Below are positions 1 to 8,071 of a stretch of 64,000 bases of DNA, piece by piece (within the stretch, counting starts at the first letter, position 1; each line of letters starts with the position of its first letter). Both the position numbers and the translations under genes were made by a program. This stretch comes from DASZFV01 sp035549075 (GTDB lineage: Bacteria > Myxococcota_A > Polyangia > Fen-1088). The notes under the pieces were generated by a model. It made no database searches. It had not been told where the DNA came from and was given only the letters and a program-made list of their open reading frames with translations. Where the stretch lies: positions 77,526 to 141,525 of the forward strand of contig DASZRT010000068.1 of the NCBI GenBank assembly GCA_035549075.1. Direction: 5' to 3'.

Positions 1-2597
1 GAAGCGTCGCCGACCTCGGGCTCCACGACGAGGACGCGCGTCGGCGCGTCGGCGCGCGACGGCACGAGCAGGTCGACGACGCGGCGAAGATCGCTGCGCG
101 TCGTCGGCTTCATGAGGAACCCCACGGCGCCGAGCGACAGGCCGCGATCGGGCGCGTTGAGCGCCGACACGAAGTGCACGGGGATGCCCGACGTCGACGG
201 GTGCGCGCGCAGCTCCTCGATGACGCGCCATCCGTCGATGTCGGGGAGCCGCACGTCGAGCACGATGCCGGCCGGGCGGCGCTCGCGCGCGAGCCGGAGG
301 CCGGTTTGTCCGTCGGCCGCCTTCAAGAAGTCGAGGCCGCGCTCGCGCACGATCGCCGCGAGCACGTCGGTGAACACGGGATCGTCCTCGATCGCGAGGA
401 CGCAGGGCGTGCGCGCGGCCTCGCCGGCATCTCGCGGCGCCGGCGCGGCGCGCGCGAGCATGGGGAGGGCGCGCTCGCCCGTGGTCGACGCCGCGCGATC
501 GAGCGGCAGCACGCACGTGAACCGGCTGCCGCTGCCGGGGGTGCTCTCCAGCTGGAGCTCGCCACCCAGCAAGCCCGCCAGCTCGCGCGAGATGCCGAGG
601 CCGAGCCCCGTCCCACCGAAGCGCTTGTCGGGCGTCTTCCCCACCTGCTCGAACGGAAAGAAGATGCGCTCCTGATCCTCGGGCGCGACGCCGATGCCGG
701 TGTCCGACACGGCGAAGGCGACGGCGGCGTCGGCGCGCAGGTCGCCGCGGGCGACCCGCGCGCCGGCGGCCGGCCGCCCCACGTGCAGCGTCACGCGGCC
801 CCGATCGGTGAACTTGATGGCGTTGCCGAGCAAGTTCTTGAGGATCTGCTCGAGCCGCCGGCCGTCGGTCTCGATCGTCTCGGGCGCGTCGGCGTCGATC
901 TCGACGACGAGCTCGAGGCCCTTGTCCTGCGCGAGCGGCTCGAAGACGAGGCGCAGCGTCGCCACGATCCGACGCAGCGCCACGGTGCCGATCTGGATGT
1001 CTTGCTTGCCGGCCTCGATGCGGCCGAGATCGAGCACCTGGTTGATGAGCGACAGCAGATCCTGGCCCGCGACGTGGATTGTGCGCGCGAACTCGATCTG
1101 CTTCTCGGTCAGGTTGCCGGCGGCGTTCTCGGTGAGGAGGCTCGACAGCAGCAGCATGCTGTTGAGCGGCGTGCGCAGCTCGTGGGACATGTTGGTGAGG
1201 AACTGCGACTTGTACGAGCTGATCGTCGTGAGCTCGACGGCCTTCTTCTCGAGCTGAGCGTTGGCGGCGCGTAGCTCGTCCTCTTGTTCGCGCAGCCGCA
1301 TCGTCTGGCGCCGCGACTCGGCGAGGAGATCGCGCATGTCGTCGCGCGCGCGCGCGCCCGCGATCGCCACGCCGAGCGTCTCGCGGATCGACGCGAGCGC
1401 CTCGGTGTCGCGCGGCCGCAACTGGCGGAACGAGGCGAGCTCGAGCACGCCGCTGACCTGCCCGAGGTGCAGCAGCGGCAAGAGCGCGATCACGCACGGC
1501 TCGGCCTGCCCCAACCCCGAGCGAACGCGGAAGTAGCCCGGCGGCACGTCGGTCACGAGCGTGACGTCCTCGCGCAGGGCCGCCTGCCCCACGAGCCCCT
1601 CGCCGCGGCGGAAGCGGGGCGCGCCCGCGCCGCCGGACGGTTCGCCCGCGCCGTGCGCGGCGAGCAGCACGAGCTCGCCGGCGTGCTCGATGCCGTACAG
1701 GGCACCTGCCGGCAGCTCCAAATAGCGCGTCAAGAACCGCAGCGCCCGCGCCGCGAGGTCGGCCGGCGCGAGCTCACCGCGGATCTGCTCGGCGAGGCCG
1801 ACGAGCGCGCCCTTGAGCCAGTCGGATTCGTCGCGCTGCCGGCCGAACCGCTCGAGGCTGGCCGCCATCTGGTTGGCCTCGCGCGCGACGTCCTGCAGCT
1901 CGTCGTCGCCCGTCGTGGGGATCGGCCGCGCGAGGTCGCCGCGGCCGAAGCGCGCGAGGCCCTCCGTGAGGGTCGCCAGCGAGCGGAGCATGCTCCGCCC
2001 CAACCACACGGACAAGACGACGACGAGGCCGAGGCAACCGATCGCCGTCGCGAAGCGGAGCCGCCCCGCCGTCGACTCGGCGCGCGCCGCCGTGTCGAAC
2101 GCGCGCGTGAGCTCGGTTCGATCGAACGCCGTCGCGGCGGCGAGCCGCTCCGTCGCGCGCGCCTGCGCCGCCTGCATGGCCGTCACCGACTCGAGCACGG
2201 CCTCGCCCGTCTCGCCCGAGATGAGCCGGCTCGAGACGCTCGACGCCGTCCGGTAGTAGTCGTCGAGCGCCGTCATGAGCGCCGCCGCCGCCGTCGGTTC
2301 GATCACGCCGTGTGAGGTCGCGACGAGGCGTCGCAGGTCTTCGAAAGTCGCGCGCGTGCCCTGCAGCATCTCGGCGTCACGCGCCGCCGTCGCGTCTTGC
2401 AGGCCGCGGCGCAAGTGCTCGAACTGCGCCTCGAGGCGCGGCCCGATCTCGATGATGGGCAGGTAGCGCTCGCGGATCGTCTCGAGCTGACGCTCGGTGA
2501 GCGCGGCGCTGATCGACCCCGCGACGATGACGAGGATGAACGCGCCCGCGGCGACCGCGACGATCGCGGTCAGCTTGGCCCGCAGGGAGAACCGCAT
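1..2597 (-). CDS. Hybrid sensor histidine kinase/response regulator (HAMP-GAF-HisKA-HATPase-REC), 3' end outside window
   Basis: Reading from the ATG at 2597, the protein opens with a membrane helix (about residues 9-30), a roughly 150-residue sensor region, a second helix (about 185-210), HAMP, a GAF-like domain (about 265-400), a coiled coil, and HisKA with H-box NMSHELRTPLN and His472. HATPase boxes follow (NLLGNAIKF, DTGIG, GTGLGLGIS), then a receiver with IVLDVRLPD and Asp781. It should autophosphorylate at the His and relay to its own receiver. The frame is open to base 1, so more domains could follow. It lies 20 bases downstream of a PstS-like protein and a porin gene on the same strand, so the sensor may report on the same solute; phosphate is an inference. 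All catalytic residues I can see are intact. Confidence 0.9.
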   Translation of the reverse strand, partial: MRFSLRAKLTAIVAVAAGAFILVIVAGSISAALTERQLETIRERYLPIIEIGPRLEAQFEHLRRGLQDATAARDAEMLQGTRATFEDLRRLVATSHGVIEPTAAAALMTALDDYYRTASSVSSRLISGETGEAVLESVTAMQAAQARATERLAAATAFDRTELTRAFDTAARAESTAGRLRFATAIGCLGLVVVLSVWLGRSMLRSLATLTEGLARFGRGDLARPIPTTGDDELQDVAREANQMAASLERFGRQRDESDWLKGALVGLAEQIRGELAPADLAARALRFLTRYLELPAGALYGIEHAGELVLLAAHGAGEPSGGAGAPRFRRGEGLVGQAALREDVTLVTDVPPGYFRVRSGLGQAEPCVIALLPLLHLGQVSGVLELASFRQLRPRDTEALASIRETLGVAIAGARARDDMRDLLAESRRQTMRLREQEDELRAANAQLEKKAVELTTISSYKSQFLTNMSHELRTPLNSMLLLSSLLTENAAGNLTEKQIEFARTIHVAGQDLLSLINQVLDLGRIEAGKQDIQIGTVALRRIVATLRLVFEPLAQDKGLELVVEIDADAPETIETDGRRLEQILKNLLGNAIKFTDRGRVTLHVGRPAAGARVARGDLRADAAVAFAVSDTGIGVAPEDQERIFFPFEQVGKTPDKRFGGTGLGLGISRELAGLLGGELQLESTPGSGSRFTCVLPLDRAASTTGERALPMLARAAPAPRDAGEAARTPCVLAIEDDPVFTDVLAAIVRERGLDFLKAADGQTGLRLARERRPAGIVLDVRLPDIDGWRVIEELRAHPSTSGIPVHFVSALNAPDRGLSLGAVGFLMKPTTRSDLRRVVDLLVPSRADAPTRVLVVEPEVGDA

Positions 2598-2617
2598 GAC
2601 CCCGCTCGCATCCTTCT

Positions 2618-3109
2618 TCAGTGGAGGGTGACGACCTTCGCGCCGCGGAGGTCGGCCGTGGCCGAGACGTAGCCGATGCCGCCGGGACGCCGGAGCACGT
2701 ACTCGACGACCTCGGCGTCCGAGCGCATCTCGGGCGGCGGCAGCTCGCGCCCCGAGAAGATCATTTGCTGCCAGTAGGTCCGCACGGCGTCGACGGAGCG
2801 GCTCAGCACGTCGTTGCTCCAGAGCCGGCGCACCGACGAGCCCTGGTCGAGGTCGACGGGCGCGATCGACTCGCCGTCGGGCCAGCGCCGCACCTTCTTG
2901 AGGAAGGCCTGCGCGACGAACGCGCGATCGACCGTCGTCGCGCCGCGCGAGGGGTTGACGATGAGGCGGTACGTGCCCGGCGGCTCGACGACGGCGCGCG
3001 CCGCGACGGCGAGCAACGACAACGCAACGACGAGGGCGCACGCGCCCACGCGCCGCCAGCCGGAGCGGCCGGTCGCGCGTCTCGAAGCGTCGTTGAGCGT
3101 CGTCCTCAT
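2618..3109 (-). CDS. PstS-like periplasmic substrate-binding protein, short form
   Basis: A 163-residue secreted protein with an N-terminal signal sequence (hydrophobic core about residues 22-38, probable cleavage after ARA). The mature part resembles the short PBP-like phosphate-binding proteins: it begins YRLIVNPSRGATTVDR, has an AFLKKVRRWPDG segment, and ends with a RPGGIGYVSA block and a short C-terminal strand, the usual signature of PstS-like domain ends. It is about half the length of a full PstS, and no Pst permease or ATPase is nearby, so a role in sensing or in presenting ligand to the adjacent kinase is more likely than transport (inference). It sits between the porin gene (9 bases upstream) and the hybrid kinase gene (20 bases downstream). 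Confidence 0.75.
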   Translation of the reverse strand: MRTTLNDASRRATGRSGWRRVGACALVVALSLLAVAARAVVEPPGTYRLIVNPSRGATTVDRAFVAQAFLKKVRRWPDGESIAPVDLDQGSSVRRLWSNDVLSRSVDAVRTYWQQMIFSGRELPPPEMRSDAEVVEYVLRRPGGIGYVSATADLRGAKVVTLH

Positions 3110-3118
3110 GTTCGTCCG

Positions 3119-4339
3119 TCAGAAGTACGCCGTCGTCTTGGCGAGAAAGAGCAGCCAGTTCTTGGCGAGCATCGCCGGCGGCAGGCCGCCGTTGAGCGCC
3201 GGATCCAGCTCGTCCGTGCCGTTCATGAAGTGGCCCTCGAGCTTGACCAACCAATTCGGATTGATGTCGAACCGCAACGTCGCGGCCCAGTCACGGCGGT
3301 AGTTGTCGATCGTCATCGGCTTGTGGATGTCGGTTACGAGCGAGGCGTAGTAGACGCCCGGGACGAACCACCTCGTGAAACGGTAGGCCGCCATGGCGTA
3401 GTACCGCTCGTTGACGACTCGATACGTGGGGGCGCCCGTGATCTCGACGTCGGCGCGCCAGCGGCCGTACTCGGCGGCCAGCAGAAGATCGCGGTGCGAA
3501 TACTCGGCCGACGCCAGCCACAGCAAGAAAGGTAGATCCTCTTCGAGGACGAGCGTCGGCATGCCCGTGCGCGGGATGTCGAAGGTCGTGTTGAAACGAA
3601 GCGCTTGAACGTTGCCGCCCAACCTCAGCCCTTCGAGCGGCGCATCCCACATGAGCCGACCGCCGAAGAGATACGGGACTTGGAAGTCGGCCAACGTCGC
3701 GCCCGCGGGCGCCGCCGGCGGCGAGACGAAGAGCGTCCCCCCGTAGAGCCGGTACTCGAGCCCGCCGCCACGCCCGAGCTCGAAGTACCCGTAGAGCTCG
3801 GCGCCCGTCTGCGCGAGCAGGATGTCTCGGTTGAGGATCGGGTAGACCGACTGCGGCAACAACACGGGCACGCGGGCTGAATCGATGTCGTTGATCTCGT
3901 TGTAGAGGCCGAACGGGATCTTGGTTCTACCGACGCGCAGGCCCAACCAATCGGCGAAGCGGTAGTCGAGGTAGAACCAATCCATGCGGGCCGTGAAGTC
4001 ACCGGCCTTGCCGAGCTGGCTCGCGAAGAGCTGCACGCCCGTGCGCAGCCGATCGGTGAGCGGCTCGGTGAAGTTGATGCCGACGTCGGTGAACTCGAAG
4101 CTCCCTCGCTTAGAGTCGACGAGGAAGTTGTTCTTCGTGCCTTTGATGAAGCCCTGACTGACGAAGGCGTGAACCTGCGGCGCCGGGAGGAGCGACAGCG
4201 AAGGCGGCGGCGACGCAGGCGCCGACGTCTCCGCGACGTCGGGCTCGGCGTGTGCAGCGCGCGCCACGACCAGCGAGAGGCTCGCGACGAGCCACGCTCT
4301 CGAGCACACACGCAACCAAGCCCCGCGCACGGGCACCAT
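3119..4339 (-). CDS. Outer-membrane porin, phosphate-selective porin O/P-like
   Basis: A 406-residue protein with a signal peptide (about residues 1-31, ending AHA). The mature chain shows alternating-residue beta strands with many aromatic girdle residues (for example WFYLDYRFADWLGLRVGR) and ends in Phe, as outer-membrane barrels do (KTTAYF). The GLRVGRTKIPFGLYNE block resembles the OprP/OprO phosphate/pyrophosphate porin family. It is the first gene of the three-gene minus-strand set with the PstS-like protein and the hybrid kinase, which supports a role in anion uptake or sensing. Substrate specificity cannot be read from the sequence. The ATG at 4339 gives a conventional signal peptide. 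Confidence 0.75.
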   Translation of the reverse strand: MVPVRGAWLRVCSRAWLVASLSLVVARAAHAEPDVAETSAPASPPPSLSLLPAPQVHAFVSQGFIKGTKNNFLVDSKRGSFEFTDVGINFTEPLTDRLRTGVQLFASQLGKAGDFTARMDWFYLDYRFADWLGLRVGRTKIPFGLYNEINDIDSARVPVLLPQSVYPILNRDILLAQTGAELYGYFELGRGGGLEYRLYGGTLFVSPPAAPAGATLADFQVPYLFGGRLMWDAPLEGLRLGGNVQALRFNTTFDIPRTGMPTLVLEEDLPFLLWLASAEYSHRDLLLAAEYGRWRADVEITGAPTYRVVNERYYAMAAYRFTRWFVPGVYYASLVTDIHKPMTIDNYRRDWAATLRFDINPNWLVKLEGHFMNGTDELDPALNGGLPPAMLAKNWLLFLAKTTAYF

Positions 4340-4701
4340 ACTGCCCGGCCGCCCAATGGTGTCAATCCATCATTGAGCGCGCTTCAAACAATAAACGACC
4401 GACGTTCACGCACCGTCGGACTATCGACGGACTATCGACGGTTTCGCCCCGATCAATGAAGGCCTACACGGGCCCACGTTCGTGTCGATTCGGGAACCCC
4501 TTCTCCGTCGAGAACCCCGGCCCGTCGTCGGTGGTGCACCTGAGGCGTCGACGATCCGTCGAGCGCGCGCGGCCATTGCCGTCGGCGCGTCGACGATCGG
4601 CAATTATCCGCGGGAAAACGCGCGATCCGTTCGCTGGTCTGATCATTGCTGACTCTTCCAGCCGAGACCCAAACCCCGAACGGTGACAGGGAGTAGATGC
4701 A
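4340..4701. other. Divergent intergenic region, no gene seen
   Basis: These 362 bases separate the leftward porin gene from the rightward beta-propeller gene and should hold promoters for both. The part near 4380-4440 is visibly less GC-rich than its surroundings. It contains an 11-base tandem repeat (4418-4439). A purine-rich AGGGAG at 4688-4693 precedes the ATG at 4702 and is the probable ribosome-binding site. The short open frames crossing this stretch lack coding character, and I do not support any gene here. Confidence 0.6.
4418..4439. repeat. Two tandem copies of an 11-base unit
   Basis: The unit GGACTATCGAC occurs at 4418-4428 and again, without a gap, at 4429-4439, followed by GG. 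One copy per helical turn would place two regulator monomers on the same DNA face, so this could be a direct-repeat operator for one of the two divergent genes. The function is inference. Confidence 0.5.
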
Positions 4702-6843
4702 ATGAAGCTCAAGACGGTGTCAGCGATGGTGGCGATTCTGGGGATCCCGGCGGTGGCCTCGGCCAACGATTGGACGGAGCTTCGCTCCGACGCGTCGGGA
4801 ACGAGCTTCTCGACGGAATCGTCGGGCGCGTTGTTTGCGCCTTCGTGGACGTACTCGGTTCAGGACGGCGGCAAGCTCGTCTCGACGCCCGTGAGCGTCG
4901 ACGGCGCCGTGCTCGTCGCGAGCACCAACGGTGCGCTCGCCTCGGTCGGCCTCACCGACGGCAAGGAGAAGTGGTCGCGCACGTTCGACGGCGGCATCGG
5001 GTCGACCCCCGCCGTGTCGGGCGGCCGCATCGCCGTCTCGACGCAGCAGGCGCAGCTCTTCGGCCTGCGCGCCGACACCGGCGAGACCGTTTGGCAACAA
5101 GACTTCGGCGGCGGCATGAACTACTCGTCGCCGGTCGTCGTGGCTGCCGACGGTTCGTTCGTGCTGCCGGAAGGCTTCCCCGCGCAGGCGGTGCACCGCT
5201 TCGCCATCGCGACGGGTGCGCGCATGTGGGACACGGGCGAGTCGGACATCGCGGGCCTCCTCTACACGACGCCGGCGATCTCGGGCGACCAGGCGATCGT
5301 CGGCATGAACGGCGGCCGCTACCAGAGCCTGGACCTCAAGACGGGCGCCACGCGCTGGAAGTACGACGCGCGCGGCGACGTGTACCTCTCGTCGCCGCTG
5401 GTCGACGACGAGACCGTCTACATGTTCCCCGGCGACGCCGGCAGCCACCTCTACGCCGTCGACGCCGCCACGGGCGCGCCGCGCGAGGGTTTCCCCGTCG
5501 CGATCCCCGACCTCACGCCGGTCGCGGGCAACGGCATGCTGGGCAACGGCCCCGCGGTGTCGTCGCCGATGAAGGCGGGCGGGCTCGTCATCGTTCAGCT
5601 GCGCCGGCAGGACATGGTTCGCTCGGCCGTTGCGATGCGCGAGTCCGTCGTCGCGATTGACCCGCGCACGGCGACCGTCGTGTGGCAGTACCAGCTCGCC
5701 AACGTCACGGCCGAAAACGCCAACGGCGTGCCTGAGCTCCAGGCGTGCGCGACGCCCGCGGGCTTCGAGTCGGCCGACGGCGCGCTCATCGCGGTGTCGT
5801 CGTCGATTTCGGCGCGCGTCGCCGTGCTCGACGCGGCCACGGGCGCCGAGCGCTGGACGGCCGCCCTCACGAGCCCGGGCCGCTCGTCGCCGGTGTTCTC
5901 GAACGGCCAGCTGCTCGTCGGCACGGACGCCGGCGTGCTGCACGCGTTCTCGTCGATGACGAACAAGGCGCCCGCGGCCCCCGCCTCCGCCGTCGCCACC
6001 CTCGACGCGACGACGGGCGCGCTCGCCGTCAGCTGGAACGCCGCGACCGACCCCGAGGGCGCGCCGGTCGCGTACCGCGTTCGCGCCGTCGACGCCGCCG
6101 GTGCGACGCTCGTCGCCGACACGCAGGCCGGCCAGACGAGCCTCGCTCTCGCCGCGAAGGTCGGCGCGACCTACGACGTCTCGGTCCGCAGCATCGATCC
6201 GAACGGCGCGCTGTCGGCCTGGTCGCCTTGCTCGATGATGGGTGCGGGCAACGTCGCCGTCGCCCCGCCGCCGGTCACGACGACGATTCCGCCCCCGACG
6301 ACGATGGCCCCGCCGGTCACGACGACGGCGCCGCCCGCCACGGCCCCGATGGCGTCGTGCGCGCCGCCGCCCGCCGCCGCCGCCGGCACGAGCCCCTCCG
6401 CGCCAGCCGCCACGGGCACCGACACCACCTCGGCCCCGACGACGACGACCACCACCGCCACGACGACCACCACCACGCCGTCGAGCCCCGTCGTGACCAT
6501 CCTGCCGTCGACGAGCGTCCCCACGAGCGCGCAGGAGCTCACGGTTCCGCAGGCGCCGACGGCGGTCACCGTCGCCGCCGCCGCCCCCGCCTCGGTCGTC
6601 GGCATGATCGCCCCCTCGTCCTTCCTGCTCGCCTCGGCCCACCCCCTCGCGGTCGCCGCGGTGGCCGCCGCCCCCGCGACGAACGCCACGAACACCGCCC
6701 CGGCGGACGACCTCGCCGACCACGGCGGCTGCTCCGTGGGCGGCGCCGGTCGCAACCCGGCGGGCGCTTCGCTCGCCGGCCTCGCGATGGCCATCGTCGT
6801 CCTCTCGCGCCGCTCGCGCCGCCTGGCGCGCGCCCGCCGCTAG
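4702..6843 (+). CDS. Secreted PQQ-type beta-propeller protein with FnIII domain and MYXO-CTERM-like anchor
   Basis: A 713-residue protein with a signal peptide (cleavage after VASA, about residue 21). Residues about 50-410 hold repeated blades of the PQQ/BamB type (motifs such as GKEKWSRTFDGG, TGETVWQQDF, TGATRWKYD, GAERWTAALTSPG). A fibronectin type III-like domain follows (about 425-515), then a long Thr/Pro/Ala-rich linker (about 520-665). The tail HGGCSVGG (Cys677), a hydrophobic stretch and an Arg-rich end form a MYXO-CTERM-like sorting signal. The expected fate is export and cell-surface anchoring. The propeller probably mediates binding rather than PQQ-dependent catalysis. Preceded by AGGGAG and followed by a strong hairpin terminator. 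Confidence 0.85.
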   Translation: MKLKTVSAMVAILGIPAVASANDWTELRSDASGTSFSTESSGALFAPSWTYSVQDGGKLVSTPVSVDGAVLVASTNGALASVGLTDGKEKWSRTFDGGIGSTPAVSGGRIAVSTQQAQLFGLRADTGETVWQQDFGGGMNYSSPVVVAADGSFVLPEGFPAQAVHRFAIATGARMWDTGESDIAGLLYTTPAISGDQAIVGMNGGRYQSLDLKTGATRWKYDARGDVYLSSPLVDDETVYMFPGDAGSHLYAVDAATGAPREGFPVAIPDLTPVAGNGMLGNGPAVSSPMKAGGLVIVQLRRQDMVRSAVAMRESVVAIDPRTATVVWQYQLANVTAENANGVPELQACATPAGFESADGALIAVSSSISARVAVLDAATGAERWTAALTSPGRSSPVFSNGQLLVGTDAGVLHAFSSMTNKAPAAPASAVATLDATTGALAVSWNAATDPEGAPVAYRVRAVDAAGATLVADTQAGQTSLALAAKVGATYDVSVRSIDPNGALSAWSPCSMMGAGNVAVAPPPVTTTIPPPTTMAPPVTTTAPPATAPMASCAPPPAAAAGTSPSAPAATGTDTTSAPTTTTTTATTTTTTPSSPVVTILPSTSVPTSAQELTVPQAPTAVTVAAAAPASVVGMIAPSSFLLASAHPLAVAAVAAAPATNATNTAPADDLADHGGCSVGGAGRNPAGASLAGLAMAIVVLSRRSRRLARARR

Positions 6844-6872
6844 CAGCGTTCACGCCCCCGTGACGGCATCCT

Positions 6873-6914
6873 CGGCCCCGGCGTCGCGAAAGCGATCCGG
6901 GGCCGCTCTCTTTT
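6873..6914 (+). terminator. Rho-independent terminator after the propeller gene
   Basis: A 9-base stem (CGGCCCCGG at 6873-6881 pairing with CCGGGGCCG at 6897-6905) encloses a second perfect stem TCGC-GAAA-GCGA with a GAAA tetraloop (6884-6895). It is followed by CTCTCTTTT. It starts 30 bases after the stop at 6843 and abuts the end of the convergent EAL gene, so it may serve both transcripts. Confidence 0.8.
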
Positions 6915-8071
6915 CAGAGCTTCGGCGTCGGGAGCCCGCGCCCCGGACGCGCGAACAGATAGCCCTGATAAAGGTCGCCGCCCAGCTCGGTCAAACAATC
7001 GCGCTCTTCGGCGACCTCGACGCCTTCGGCAACGATCTCGGTGTTCATTTCGCGACAGACCGATGCCACCGAACGAAACAGCTTCTGCCTCGTCGGAGAG
7101 TCATGGATGCCTCGGATGAGGGACATGTCGACCTTGACGATCTCCGGCTCGAGCAACGCGAAGCTGGAGAGCCCCGCGTACCCGGCGCCGAGATCGTCGA
7201 TCGCGATGCGGTACCCGAGGCTGCGCAGGCGCGCGATCGCCGGCAACACGCCGTGCACGCGCTCGAGCGCGGCGCGCTCGGTGACCTCGAGGACGACCCC
7301 GGCCGCGAACGGCGTGAGGACGCCGTCGCTCGACAGGAGCTCATCGTCGACGAGATCGGACGGGTGGAGGTTGACGAACATGCTCACCGACGGCGGCAAC
7401 GAGATGAGCTGATCCGCGACGAGCTTGCGCACGGCACGGCCGAGCGCGGCGGTCCGTCCCAGGCGCTCGGCGGCGTCGACGAACGACACGGGGTTCGCGA
7501 GCGTCGCCTCCTCGGTGCGCAAGAGCGCCTCGTACGCGAACACGCTGCGCGTCTTCCACGAAAGAATCGGCTGCATCGCGAGCCACATCCGCTCGATCGC
7601 CGACGAGAACTTGGCCTCGAGGCCGGCGAGATCACCAATGGGGCCGCTCTGCACCTCGCCGACCATCGCGCGCCGCGCGATCGCGAGGCGACGCGCGTAG
7701 GCCGCACGTTGAACGACCCGCCGCAGCTCGCTGGCGTCGACGGGCTTCGACAGATAACGAAACGCGCCGTACTCCATGGCCTCCATCGCCGTCTCGAGCG
7801 TGGGGCTACCGGTCAGGAAGATCACGGGCAAGTCGAGGTCGCGCTCGCGCACGGCGCGCAGCAGCTTGAGGCCGTCCATGCCCGGCATGCGGATGTCGCT
7901 GAGGACGACGTCGAACGTCTCGGCGTCGAGCTTGGCGACGGCTTCACGTCCGTCGGCGACGGTCGTGATGTCCGACCAATCGGCCGAGAGGATCTTGGCG
8001 AGCGCGCGCCGCAAGCTGGGCTCGTCGTCGACGAGCAAGAGGCGCGTGCTGCTGGGTGCGGGACCGCTCAC
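6914..8071 (-). CDS. Response regulator with EAL domain (cyclic-di-GMP phosphodiesterase)
   Basis: A 385-residue two-domain protein. The N-terminal receiver (about 10-125) has the acidic pair in LLLVDDEP, phosphoacceptor Asp59 (VVLSDIRMPG), Thr87 and Lys109. The C-terminal EAL domain (about 160-382) keeps the residues known to be needed for cyclic-di-GMP hydrolysis: E181-A-L, Asn234, Glu262, the Asp292-Asp293 pair in IDDLGAGYAG, Lys313, Glu349 and Gln369. It is therefore predicted to be an active phosphodiesterase controlled by phosphorylation. Its start overlaps the stop of the upstream hybrid kinase by four bases (ATGA), so the two are translationally coupled and that kinase is the likely phosphodonor. 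Confidence 0.93.
   Translation of the reverse strand: MSGPAPSSTRLLLVDDEPSLRRALAKILSADWSDITTVADGREAVAKLDAETFDVVLSDIRMPGMDGLKLLRAVRERDLDLPVIFLTGSPTLETAMEAMEYGAFRYLSKPVDASELRRVVQRAAYARRLAIARRAMVGEVQSGPIGDLAGLEAKFSSAIERMWLAMQPILSWKTRSVFAYEALLRTEEATLANPVSFVDAAERLGRTAALGRAVRKLVADQLISLPPSVSMFVNLHPSDLVDDELLSSDGVLTPFAAGVVLEVTERAALERVHGVLPAIARLRSLGYRIAIDDLGAGYAGLSSFALLEPEIVKVDMSLIRGIHDSPTRQKLFRSVASVCREMNTEIVAEGVEVAEERDCLTELGGDLYQGYLFARPGRGLPTPKL

Noticed and set aside
6240..6560. ACG/ACC-rich microsatellite-like stretch as a repeat element
   Set aside because: It encodes the Thr/Pro/Ala linker of the surface protein and stays in frame; ordinary low-complexity coding DNA.
4720..6723. Long antisense open frame (about 667 codons) opposite the propeller gene
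   Set aside because: It is Arg/Gly-rich, low-complexity and lies over a gene with signal peptide and clear domains; such frames arise because stop codons are rare in this GC-rich DNA.
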